From assembly GCA_030686995.1 (NCBI GenBank), contig CM060704.1:113830042-113894041 (forward strand): 64,000 nucleotides of DNA. The letters run 5' to 3'. A model generated the notes under the pieces. The model searched no databases. It was not told the origin of the DNA and worked only from the letters and a program-made list of their open reading frames with translations. Every line of letters begins with the position of its first letter. Positions within the stretch are counted from its first letter, which is position 1. Shown piece by piece: positions 47,437 to 59,099 of the stretch. Origin of the DNA: Artemisia argyi (lineage: Eukaryota; Streptophyta; Magnoliopsida; Asterales; Asteraceae). The position numbers and the translations under genes were made by a program.

Positions 47437-49875
47437 TAGCCCATGACCTTGAGTCTAGCTACAAGACTCGTAAATAAAGAAAAGCGCTTCTTGGGAGGCA
47501 ACCCATGTTTTGTGTGTTTTTATTTGTTTGATTTTATTTGTTTCCGTATGCGTGTTTTATTTTTATTGTTTGTGAATCATGGTTCAAAGTAAATTGTGAA
47601 AATGCTTTATTTTGTTTTTAACTTCATCTTAATTACATATAAAGGTATTTTGCAAAAGCTAAGTGTAAGTGAGATCCAAATTTGTTTATAAGAACGAAAA
47701 TGATTATGATTCGCTAGAATATTAAATGAGCATGTATATTAGTAATTGTTTGAGTCAAATGCTTGTATCGAGTCATAATGACGTTTTGCAAGATTTTCCA
47801 GGAAATAAGGCATAAGTTTTTCCATAAATTTTCCTGAAACTTTACATAAGATTTTTCCAGGAACATTCTGACGGCGTCAGGTACAAAAATTCTGAAAAAT
47901 TTTGCTAGTTTTGTTTAAATCAGAGTCTTAAAGTTTTTTGTTGATTCTTTAGTTTGATAAACTCCATGAAATCTGCAAACATTCATTCCACAAGCATTAT
48001 ATCTTAATTTGTTTTCTAGAATTTTTTTTAGTATAAATAGATTGCCGCCGATTTTACGCGAGGTTTGCCTTGATGGTTTTCTCAGGTTTAACAGGTTATA
48101 TATGACAAGAAGATGATTTATATTTCTGGAGGGGAGCTTTCAAAGTTCATTTTCTTGGAGGAAGATTTAACCTTGTTGACACACTATCCACACCAAACGA
48201 ATTAGGGGAGTATTTGTTTTCATTCTTTTACCTGCTTTACTTTTACATCCTTTAATTGAACATTGGGGACAATGTTCATCCTAACTGTAAGGGGAGGGTA
48301 AATGATGACACATTATAGGATACAATTGCACTTGAGTTTGTTTGTTCGATAGTAGGTGTGTAATAAAACTAAGAGAAATACTTGCTAGGGCAATTTTAGC
48401 GCCAAATTTTTTTACAATATTTAGGAGTGAAACTTTAGCCTTAACAAGCGTCTCATGGATAGGAGTTGTATGACTAGCACAAAACCGTACCACTTAAAAA
48501 AATTTTTCACCCAAATATGTGAGGTTTGTCTTTAGATTTGATAGGAAAAGCATTCATTATTAGTGCTTATGAGTGTACCAGTAGCATTTAGATTCTAGAA
48601 CTTGCGTTAGTGATACATCCCGAGACCGCTAGTGAGACTACATTCGTGTAGTAGGATTTACTACATGATAAGAGGCATTAGAATCACCCTTGTGTTTAAA
48701 CCCGTATCATAATTACTTGACCAAAGTCATATTACTTGACTAGTAAAGTCAATAAATTTTTCCCACACCTTTGCGTTGTACTCATTTTTAGTACACGATA
48801 CCCCTAGTACACCCCTCCGAGCCTATCTTTTCATTTCTAACTTTAAGCATCTTACTTAAAGGAAGAATTTGTTACAACCCACCTAAATGTGCAACCAAAT
48901 CGCCTTAGCCTTCCGTGTATGCACTCATCTTTAGTGCATTATTGTTACATGTTTAAACCCTTAATTAATTATCTAATTGATTACATGGTTGCTAAGTCGA
49001 GTCATATCTTGTATATATTGTTTTGGGACAATTGGGACTCATGGGTAAAATACTAGTAATATGGGGTAATGGGGAAGAACATCATATATTGCCCCCATAT
49101 GTGCATTATTATTTAAAAATTACTCCAAGTGTTTTGATTATCTTGATTCGAGTCATTAGAGTAGTTTATTGTAAAGTATGTAAAAATTCAAGTGTAAGGG
49201 GAATGCAAATTCCCTATGATGTATTATTTTGGATGGTAGGGTAAAAGTGTATGCAAAAAAAAAAAAAAAAAAAATAAAAAAAAAAAAAAAATAATAATAA
49301 TAGAAAAAAAAGAAGAAAAAACATACGGACTACCATCCCGTTTCATTCTATGTTTATTTTTAAGTTTTTGTTATTTTTGATTTCTTTAGCTTAAGTCGAG
49401 TCAAGTCTTGGCTTAGCAACGCCATATTGTACATGTAAAATTAACCAAGATGATTAACTCGCCACATGTAAATATTGTCTTTATCCAACAAAACTGTGTT
49501 TTCCATATCCCTACACCTAACGTTATAACCCTTTAAAAGACCTCTTTGATAGTTTATCCTAGGTGCTTACGCCAAGTGGTGGAGGTTTGATCCTTTCCCA
49601 AGCCTATGGTAATCTATTTGCTATGACAGGTAGTGAGAGATGTTTTCCATTTCCTTATTGTGATATATACTTTATTACACCCGAGAGATGTGAGTATCTA
49701 AACACTATTTGTGAGGTGCTAGTGTATGACCTCCGTGCTTATTTTTGGTTTTTAGTGGAACGATTATTTGTTGTAATTACTTTTATATTAGTGTTAAATG
49801 ACCCCTAACTTGTATTTTGATTATAATAAAAGCGCATTTGCTTGAGGACAAGCAAATCTCAAGTGTAAGGGTATT
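47437..49875 (+). other. 3' untranslated region of element 3
   Basis: Starts with the conserved CGCTTCTTGGGAGGCAACCC (47485-47504) shared with element 1. It contains an A-rich tract (49256-49320). It ends with TTGAGGACAAGCAAATCTC and AAGTGTAAGGGTATT, the polypurine region before the LTR. No gene seen. Only one TGACGGCGTCA pair (about 47870) remains, against two in element 1. Confidence 0.7.
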
Positions 49876-51506
49876 TGATGAGGCGAAAAGTGTACTGCTT
49901 TTAAGGGGTCATTTAAGCCCGAATTCCTGATTATTTGATCAATTATTGCCCTAAATCGTTTCTTTTGTCATTTTAGGTACTTTTGAGGAGCAATCTGAAA
50001 AAGGAAGCGTTTTGGACCTTTTTGGAGCACAAAAGTGAAGAAAATGAAAAAGTCTCAAATTCCTTGCTAGGAACAGTACCTGACAACGTCAAGGATTAAC
50101 ACATGATGGCGTCAAGAGTGATAAAAGAGGTGGAAGTGGATATTATAACGTGACGGCCCAGAACATTTTCAATGTAATTGGCCTGACGGCGTCACCAAGG
50201 CCGTCAGGGTCAAAATGCAAGTGACGGCCCAGAGTAGATTTACACATGAAGGCGTCAAGACTGGATCTAGGCAATACGACTCTTAACTTGGCGGCGAGTT
50301 GACGGCATCAGAAGTTAATATATGACGCCGTCAGGATGCTTTGTCTTTATATATATTTACCAATTTTTTATTGTAAAGTGTGGAACAAGTTGTGGAATAT
50401 TAAACATAAACCCTAGGTCGAATTTTCTGCTTATTGAAGGGGTTTCAAACCCTTCTTTCTTCCATGTTGATTAAAGATAAGTTCTCCAATAATCATTCAA
50501 TATGTCTATGTGTTGTTTGATTCTATCTTATGCTTGTGTTTCTTTTAACATATTAGGCTAGGTTTTTATAGTGTTTGCTTAGATGTAGTGAAACCTAGAT
50601 GTTGATTATTGGTTGATTGTTTGTTTATAATTGTTACGGATGATTGTATTCGATGTTAGGCTTAAGAAAACTGGCAGACTTCCATTGGTAACTTGCTTGA
50701 ATGTCTTAAGAAACATGATCGGAGGTGTACTACGATTTTTGGTTGTATTTAATGCATAAGTGAATTCTAATGATCCCATGTTAGGAGCTTTTAGTCGGCT
50801 CGACATAGGAGTAAAGTAGGATCTTATAGAGTTAGGGAATATTATACACGGCCCTACGACTAGTATTAAGGAATATAACCCGTCATCCATGCAATTGTAA
50901 CAAGCTAATCAACCGGTAAAAGATATCTAGGGAGTAATGAAATCAACCGGTAAAAGATCCCTTGTTATGAGCTTTTAGTCGGCTCGACATAGGAGTGAAG
51001 TAAGATCTTATAGAGTTAGGGAATATTGTACACTGCCCTACGACTAGTATTAAGGAATATAACCCGTCATCCATGCAATTGTAACAAGCTAATCAACCGG
51101 TAAAAGATATTTAGGGAGTAATGAAATCTAAGTAAACACATATTTTCTCATTATTGTTTCCACCACATTAGTTTAAATTTCATTTCTTTTATTTTATTTT
51201 AATTGCATTCGTTGTTAATTGGGTTAGTTGACTAGCAACTAATTCCGCCCACTCCTTCAAAACCCGAGATTTTACTTGCTTTCAAAAAAATATAAAAATA
51301 CAAAAAGAATCATTCCTCACCTCTAGACCTAGTTTAGTAGGTTTTCTAATCCTAGCGACACTATTCCTGAGTTGAACGATCAATCCCCCGGTACTTGTCA
51401 CTATACTATACTACAATGATCAAGTACACTGCTTGGCGGGGATTACAAGCTTCTCAAGATCCGTTGAGAGGTAAAACCTGTTGCGAGGGCGCAATCCCGC
51501 GTATCA
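49876..51506 (+). repeat. 3' LTR of element 3
   Basis: Matches the 5' LTR including the internal duplication (units from about 50772 and 50956). It contains the TGACG cluster at about 50081-50337. Confidence 0.92.
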
Positions 51507-51511
51507 GCCGA

Positions 51512-52766
51512 TCTTAGGGAGAAAGAGCATCGCTTATGGGCACCTTGGGTCAACTATGTATGTACGAGTCAATATTGAAGTACGCCAGTCTATTACTTCA
51601 AGAGCGCCGGCTACGTGAAGAGAAGCCCACCAGTTTTATATCAAATGTGCGGTGTATTCCCCCTGATAGTTATACTTTTCCATTAATGAGCTACATAAAT
51701 GATGAAGCCGATCACTTACCTATCATTACTAACTAGGGACGTCTTTGGGCTGATTTCAACTATAAACAGAGGCTCAAATCGGAGTAATACACACACCTCA
51801 ATCAAAAGTCGTCTATTGTAATCATAAGAAGACTAGAAGTGGGTTTACACCAAAAACCACTTGCTAAGGAGTTGGAAGCAAGTAGTATCTGTGGAAGAAG
51901 TATTGTGAATGTGGTTCTACCTTGTAATCTTGGTATAACCTGCTTTATTATGAAATTGATAATTGTTTACTTGTGTTACATTTGTTACTTTGTTATGAGT
52001 ATTGAGTGGTCATATTATGTTTGTTTAAGGCATTGTGGCCATGAGTTAATAACAGGAAATGTAAGATGAATTCTGAATCTATGGAGTAAGTATTTGATAT
52101 GTCATTGCTTAGTATACTATCACTTGTCTTGATTGGTCATTATGATTGTTTAAAGTTCGAAAGATGCAATTATATTTGTTATATTATGAATCGTCTGTCT
52201 ATAACGAGTCATTGTTATGCTTGTGAGAATTGGATGGTAAAACAAATGACAGCCTGGATTATAACATGTTTAAGGTCTAATCTCACGTCTAACGACTTGA
52301 TTAGAGGTAATACGTATTTTATACTTCATACACGGATCACACTTTATGCACTTTATATATTGAGGGTTAAAAGCCGAAAGGATACCTTTTTATACCGAGT
52401 AGATATATTAGATTACATGATTACCTGTCATGCTTTACTCTTATGCTTTGTCCGTGTACTCTTCATGTTACATTTGCTCGTTTATCTCTTGTGCTCAGCC
52501 TTGGACAAACATATCTTTAAATTAACTTAGCAAAACATTTCAAAAATCTTAAATCCAACAAAAACGGTTTTAGCGATAAGTAAAAGTCATTGAAATCTAA
52601 TTTTGTTACACAACACTAATAAGAAAAACATATTTCCTCTCTTGGGACGACCTGGTCTTACCTAAACCTTTACTATAAACGAGGGTTATACTTTTACCCG
52701 TGTGTTTTGTGTATTAAGAAATCGGTAGAACTAGTATTATAAATTTAAAGCTTTCATAACACATCA
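51512..52766 (+). repeat. Remainder of the 5' LTR of element C
   Basis: Continues the LTR begun at 32454. It has variable copies of a GYGCCGGNCTT-like motif (51550-51660) and a TATAAA box near 51761. It ends ACATCA before the primer site. The frame from 52099 to 52530 looks accidental. Confidence 0.75.
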
Positions 52767-52772
52767 AATTTT

Positions 52773-52790
52773 TGGCGCCGCTGCCGGGGA
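52773..52790 (+). other. Primer binding site of element C
   Basis: TGGCGCCGCTGCCGGGGA, one base from the tRNA-Asp type site of Athila-like elements. Confidence 0.8.
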
Positions 52791-53508
52791 GGTTATTTTT
52801 TTTTACTTTATTAGTATTGTTAAAAACGGTCGTTCGTTACTAAGTTTTCTTGCAAAAATTTGAAAAATTTCGTCTCTGAGATATAAAGCACGCCGGTTTT
52901 CTAACCAAAGATCGAGGTACTTTTAGTGCAGTTAAAATATCAATTGGATTTAATTTCAAGAAACCCCAAAACAAACTTGTAAAATGCTTTTTCCAAGTTT
53001 TGAGAGCATGAGATTCATGTTTTTCTTGTTTCTATTACCTGAGTTATTGCTTAAGTATAAAATGTACATTAAAAAGTAAATTAGAAAAATATTTTGCTTT
53101 TGTTTGTTAGTTTTTGGTTTACAAATGCTATATTGGATGGCTCTTATGAATGAAATGTTGATTGCAATACGTTTTCAACTCTTATTTGAACTTATAAGCT
53201 ACTATATCACTTAAAATCAACTGTTAAAACCCAGAAATATGCCAGTTTTATTAGTAAGACTGCCGTACTTCTGAAAAATTTCAAACAAAACGGCTAGAAA
53301 AACACGTAACCGCCATACTTTTCATAAAGTGTGCCGGACTTTTGTGTAAAAATCTTTGCAAAAGACTTATGTTTTCTTTGTTATGATAAAACAAATCCGT
53401 ATCTTGACATATATAAGTTATATGAGATTATTTAAGTATGATTATGAGCTTATAACTTATTTGATTAACCTATTAATGTTTCATTTGATGTTTGTGCACA
53501 CTTTAGCT

Positions 53509-54129
53509 ATGTTAGCCATGGATCAAAACAATAGGCTAGGGAAGAAGTTAGACCAAGAGAACAACTATGGTTGGCTAGATAAGTCACTAGAAAGTGGTGG
53601 TAGTGCAAAAGGAAAGGATACTTGTGATACAACTGATAGGAAAACCAAGGAAGAAATTAAGGTCTTCCTAATTCATAGGATGGTTGATGAAGAAAATGCT
53701 GGAGAAAAATATATCACTCCATGCTATGTAGAAGGATTGTATGCCTATGATGGGATCCTTGATCTTGACCTTGATAAAAATTTGATTTCTCAGGAGTTTG
53801 TGATTAAATTGAACCTGACATTCAAGGTTTTGAAAAATGGTGACAAGAAAATTAACAAAAAGTTATTTATGAACCTAGTAGGGGAGACTGAGGATGATTC
53901 TATTGAGAAAACCAAGAGATATAACTTAGAATTTTATTTTAACCCTGAAGAAGATGATTTGGAACCATGTGTAATCTTAGGAAGACCATTCTTGGAGCAC
54001 ACTAGAAGCATTGTTAATTACTATCTCAGTGAAATCACTCTTTGGGCAGGAATAAATGTGGAGGATGAGACACAATATCCATTAGTGATTGATGCTCTTA
54101 ATGTTGAAATACAACCAAAAAATCCCTAA
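53509..54129 (+). CDS. Protease-like protein of element C
   Basis: A 206-residue frame. I take ATG 53509 because the upstream extension is low-complexity hydrophobic sequence without family resemblance. The N-terminal 60 residues are polar and Lys/Glu-rich. From about 65, ITPCYVEGLYAYDGILDLDL and NLISQEFVIKLNL have the layout of a retropepsin-like fold, and CVILGRPFLEHTRSIV (about 163-178) is the typical second conserved block. A clear D-[ST]-G triad is missing, so it may be a structural relic rather than an enzyme. Gag, reverse transcriptase and integrase are absent next to it, so the element looks non-autonomous. Translation may begin instead at ATG 53518. Confidence 0.55.
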   Translation: MLAMDQNNRLGKKLDQENNYGWLDKSLESGGSAKGKDTCDTTDRKTKEEIKVFLIHRMVDEENAGEKYITPCYVEGLYAYDGILDLDLDKNLISQEFVIKLNLTFKVLKNGDKKINKKLFMNLVGETEDDSIEKTKRYNLEFYFNPEEDDLEPCVILGRPFLEHTRSIVNYYLSEITLWAGINVEDETQYPLVIDALNVEIQPKNP

Positions 54130-55389
54130 ATCGCCAGAATTTCCCAACTATATAAACACCAAAAGGAAACCCTCTGGATCATACAAGCTGAGTGACATCA
54201 TGTCACTAGACCATTTCAGTGCCTAAAAACACCAAGTACACCAAAAATGGAGTTGAAATAATGCTCCTTTATTAATTTTTGTTTCTATGTTCATTTTTAT
54301 TTCTTTTTGAATAAAACTGTATCTCAAGCTTATGTTTGATGATTATGTCTCTTATATGAGATGAATGAATGTTTGTTATGATGTTTATTTGTTTGTTTTA
54401 GTTTTTAGTCTCTATTTCTACCATTTTCGAGGTGTTTATAGTAGACTGTTAAGAAAAATTGCTGAGATTACTGCGACCTTTTTAAGTAAGGTCTCCGCTC
54501 ATTTTAGTGAGGGAAATCTTATATAACTTAAAAAACATTTCATTTTCACAAACATGCAAAAAGGGAAAAAGCGAAAAAACACACACTAAACAAAAAAACC
54601 GACGGGTTTTACCCGAGAACAATTCTTTCAAACCAAAATTTCCAATTGAAACCAAATTTCAAACACAATGAGGGTAAGTATTTACACTTATGTTTTATTC
54701 CTTTAAAAGTTTTAGGGTTTTATTGATCATAAACTTAGGGTTTGCTATGAATGACTTTAATTTTGGTGTTTAAATGCTTGATTACCTGTTTATATACATG
54801 TGTTTAATGTTTTCCCCATCATTATTTGAACCTATTTGTGATCACTAAGAATCTAGGGTTTGTAGCCCTAATGTAGGAAATTGCCGTTAAAAGTGTGTGG
54901 TATACAATGTTTAAACAATTGCCTTAAGGATTAGAAGTTGTTACACAACATTTGGATTGATCTTAGGACACTTTTTAAGATTTTGTTTAAATTCATAAAA
55001 ACTTTGGCGAAAAGTGTTTTAGTGATGTTTGATCACTCTTAATTGCTTATGTGTGCACTTATTGTTGCCTATGAGTTATTTGATGTCTATTTGTATTGAG
55101 TTTTGAAGTTTTAATTTGATAAACTTGTTTGTCGGACAACAAAATAGAGCATTTGTGTGCAGGTCAGACAAAATGGCCGGTCTTTGTGGCCAAGATTGCG
55201 GATCTTTTGAAAAAAACTGCTAAATATTTACAAGTTTTACAAAAAAATTGTCACTTAATCACTGGTTTTGTTGGTAAAAAACGCCACTTTTCTGGGAAAA
55301 TTTGTTCACAATATGCATGAAACTTGCTTAAATGCTTGCATATGACATGTTTATGCTTTCTAACAACTAATGTTGTTTATTTGTGAATT
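54130..55389 (+). other. Interior of element C before the ORF-1-like gene
   Basis: No gene. A TATATAA at 54520-54526 lies about 142 bp before ATGAGG followed by GTAAGT (54668-54679). This could be the promoter and a tiny first exon of the ORF-1-like gene with a long intron, as internal genes of such elements can be spliced. This is inference only. Confidence 0.4.
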
Positions 55390-55960
55390 TTTAAGACCAA
55401 GAATGCAGGTCCGGATGAGAAGGCTGGATCTTCTAGGCAAGGACAGTCAAAAGAAGGAGGGAGAACATAACTGTTGATGAAATGATGATGCCAAATGTGT
55501 CTCACCCTCATTTTTTATGGCGTACCTGCAACACTAAGACCAGAAGGGATTACAACAAAGTACTGAGCAGGTTATACTAGAAGAGTCCCAATGCACCATA
55601 TTTGCTTGAGTGGGAAGTTTTGAACAGAGCTGGTATTGCTGAGGAAATTGAGGAGATGTTGACCATCAAGTTAGTGAATGTTGAGGATCCAGAAGATGAG
55701 TTGTTTGTTTCTGAGGCATGGAGGAAAGTGTTTGTATTAGGGAAAATGTGTACAAGGAATCGTGTTTGGAATTCTACTCCACATTCAGTTTTGATCAGAC
55801 AGTGAATGATGAAACCTTGATGATTGAGAAGAGTATCTTCTTTAGGCTTGGAGGAAAGCAGCACTCCATGACTCTTGCTACGTTTGATGTGGCTCTGGGA
55901 TTGTATGAGGAGACTGAGTTAGAAGAGAATTACTTTGAGGAATACTTCAAGGGGGAGTGA
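55390..55960 (+). pseudogene. ATHILA ORF-1-like gene remnant
   Basis: Fragments in three frames, joined by frameshifts near 55600 and 55730. They read LEWEVLNRAGIAEEIEEML, FVSEAWRKVF, then ESCLEFYSTFSFDQTV and FRLGGKQHSMTLATFDVALG. The order and wording resemble the ATHILA ORF-1 family of plant Athila-like elements, whose function is unknown. It stops at 55958-55960, where a full-length family member would go on for several hundred residues. Confidence 0.6.
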
Positions 55961-56460
55961 GGAATGAAATAATGATAACAAATTCAGCTTTGAATGATTT
56001 CTAGTCTAGGGTAAGTACAGAGGATTGTTTGATTCTTTCTAGGAGTAGGGTGGCCACAATTAGGAGTAGGGTGGCCTCGTTATCATATTAAATGTATACT
56101 AAATAATCAAAAAACCCACAAATGTATGCACAAGACCACAAGAGTCATTTAGAGATACATTTTTACACCTTACAATTCACAAGAGCTAGACAATACTCGT
56201 CCCTAAACTCTCAAGTCCCTTGAACACCAAATTCGACCCCTTTATATTATTTTTGGTCACATTTATAAGATATATGGACATGCAAGGACTTCCAAGCTTA
56301 CACAACATCCTAAAAGACATGGAGGCTTATATAGAACAAGTTTTAATACACTTACAATACCCCTAGACCACAATTCGATCACCTAACCATATTTTGGTCA
56401 TGTTAAGAGTTGCTTTGGATGTTTTGACATTTCCAAACCAAACGAACCCTTGTGATTTCT

Positions 56461-57904
56461 TGATGAGGCGAAAAATGATCCGTTTTTAGGGGGTCATTTA
56501 AGCCCGGAATTGAATTTATTTGATCAAATATTGCCCTAAATCATTCCTTTTGTGATTTTAGGTGCTTTTGGAGTGAATTCTGGAAAAGGAAGCATTTTGG
56601 ACGTTTTTGGAGCATAAAAGTGAAGAAAACGGAAAAGTCTTAATTTTCCTTGCTGGGAACAGTACCTGACGGCGTCACAAGCTTCTTAATGACGGCGTCA
56701 AGAGGAAAAACAAGAGGTGAAGAGGATAGAGTCCATGACGGTCCAGAATGTTTTTGCACTAGGGCATGATGGCGTCACCATAGGCCGTCATGGCCCCTTA
56801 ACACGTGACGGCCCAGAGAAAAATCACTCTTGACGGCGTCAGATCTAGATCTAGGCAATCCGATTTTATTATGGGTGACGGGTTGGCGGCGTCAGAATTT
56901 CCTTCTTGAGGCCGTCACCTTGGAAAATCTATATATAGTTTTGTAATTTTCATTCATAAAGAGAGGACAATTTTAGGAACAACTTGGAGAAACCCTAGCA
57001 CAATTTTAACAGTATTTTCAAGAGTTTTCACCCCTTGAATCCTTTCATGTTCAATTAAGATAAGTATCCTTTCAATTCATTCAATATGTCTATGTGTTGT
57101 TTGAATATATCTTATGCTTGTCTTGATTTTAACATGCTAGGCTAGATCTCTTGTGTGTTTGCTTAGATGTAGTGAAACCTAGATGTTGATTATGGGTTGA
57201 TTGCTTGTTTATAGTTGTTACGGATGAATGATTTCGATGTTAGGCTTAAGAAAACTGGCAGATTTCCATAGTGTAACTTGCTTGAACGTCTTAAGAAACA
57301 TGAACCAATGCGTACTAGGTTTTTATGGTTGTATTTAATGCATGAGCGAATTCTAATGATCCCATTTTAGGAGCTTCTTGTAGGCTCGACATAGGAGTGA
57401 AGTAGGAGCTTATAGAGATGGGGAAGTACGTATGCCACCCCATGATTGGTATTAAGGAATATAACCCGTCATCCACGCAACTGTAACAAACTATCAACCT
57501 GTAAACGATATCTAGGGAGTAATGAAATCTAAGTAAACACAATTTTCCCATTTATTGTTCACACCACTAGTTTAATTAGTTTAATTTACATTTTTGTTAT
57601 TTTATTTTGATTGCATCTTAGTTATTGGTTTAGTTGACTAGCAACTAATTCCGCCCACTCTTCCAAAACCCGAGATTTTAATTGCTTTTATAAAAATATA
57701 AAAATACAAAAAGAATCATCCCTCACCTCTAGACCTAGTTTTTAGGCTTTCTAATCCTAGTGACACTATTCTTGAGTTGAACGATCAATCCTCCGGTACT
57801 TGTCACTATACTATACTACAACGATCAGGTACACTGCCTGGTGGGGGTTGTAAGCTTCTCGAGATCCCTCGAGAGGTAAAGCCTGGTGCAATTCCCACGC
57901 ATCA
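56461..57904 (+). repeat. Solo LTR of family A
   Basis: 1444 bp from TGATGAGG to GCATCA, flanked by TTTCT on both sides (56456-56460, 57905-57909), with no internal region. It is the product of recombination between two LTRs. The TGACG-type cluster (56667-56917) and TATATATAG (about 56930) are kept. Confidence 0.92.
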
Positions 57905-57909
57905 TTTCT

Positions 57910-59099
57910 CATAAACACAAACCCTTGATTACAAATGATAACCAAGACCCCAAATACGACATACAACACTTCATTTGTTTCATTAGAATACTAGTACTCA
58001 AAATAAATTGATTTCTAGAACCCTTTGCCTTGTCACTCACATAAACCGAAACATACACACCTTGGTACACTTGTATATACTACTTGCAAGATACTTGAGT
58101 ACCCTAAACCCTAGTCTAGCCCTCCCCCTCATCCGTTATCCCTTCCATATTCCTTTTGTCTCTCAAGTGTCACCATCCCATGTTAATATAACCCCATGTA
58201 ATCCCATACTTCACGTATCACACAAACAAACACATACAAGTCTTTTTTTTTCTCACTATTTACTGTCGAAAGGATCAAGGACCACATCAAGTGATTACAA
58301 GCATGCCCAAGCCCTCACCAAGTCTTAGAAGTACCAACAAACAAGTCACATCCTCCTTGTGCCCTCCCCTAGTCTTAACAGTGACATACGACCCACTTTG
58401 ATAGGTGTAGTAAGTCCCCTATACACTTATCATTTTTTTTGACCTTATGAATTGTTTATTACACGTACAACACACACAAGCTTTCTATATATTACTCTTA
58501 TATATCGTTAAGCTAAAACCTTACAAACTAGCTCACTTGATTCACATCATAGCTAAAAATGAGAGTACATACTTGTTACACACTCACATAAACAGATAGA
58601 CATTTATTATCACACATTTTGAAGTCACATGAAACAACTCATAAAACCTGCCTAAGTGTATATACCTAAGCAAAATGGGTTTTGTCATTTGAAATGGCCT
58701 TGTAAAATTGTATTTTATATGTACACCATACCAAACAATTTGTTTAACTCATCTCCCTATATACCAAAGAACTAGAAGGTACCAACTAAACACTCACACA
58801 AGCTCACTTGATTCATTTCACAAGCTAAAAGCTTGTCTCACTCACACAAACTCACATAATAAACCTTAACGGGCCTAAAGCCAAATGAGATTAAATGATC
58901 ACTTTGTGAATAAGCCATCCACAAGTTGATTTGTAAATTGGAATAAGTCCATATTAATCCCATGAAACACCTCACAAAACCCCAAGTTCACTGGGCCCCC
59001 ACAAGTACCATTGGGCCTTAACAGTTTGTTAAAGCCCATTAAGCACCTAAAATAAGCTTTTAACACAAAAAAGATGCCAAATAAGCTCACACAAGCTTG
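57910..59099. other. Non-coding part of the old LTR
   Basis: Rich in CACAAGCTCACTTGATTCA-like repeats. No gene seen. Confidence 0.45.

Larger units (their letters stand above)
32659..51506 (+). mobile_element. Full-length Athila-like LTR retrotransposon (family A, element 3)
   Basis: LTRs of about 1.63 kb at 32659-34282 and 49876-51506, flanked by GCCGA on both sides (32654-32658, 51507-51511). It contains a primer site, gag-protease, reverse transcriptase, RNase H, integrase and a long 3' region. The gag-protease gene is split by a chromovirus (36392-44018). Without that insert the element is about 11.2 kb. Pol has one frameshift and several stops, so it is inactive, but it shows what an autonomous partner of element 1 looked like. 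Confidence 0.92.
32454..55970 (+). mobile_element. Athila-like element C, 5' LTR split by a nested element
   Basis: The LTR starts TGATGAGTC at 32454, is interrupted after 205 bp by the family-A element, resumes at 51512 and ends ACATCA at 52766, for about 1460 bp in all. A primer binding site follows at 52773. Inside are a protease-like ORF (53509-54129) and a degenerate ATHILA ORF-1-like gene (55390-55960). No polymerase and no 3' LTR were found before the old chromovirus LTR begins near 56100, so the right end is unresolved. Confidence 0.6.

Noticed and set aside
52099..52530. 143-codon frame in the LTR of element C as a membrane protein
   Set aside because: It lies fully within the LTR, is rich in Cys/Leu/Ile from AT-rich sequence and has no counterpart in the other LTRs.
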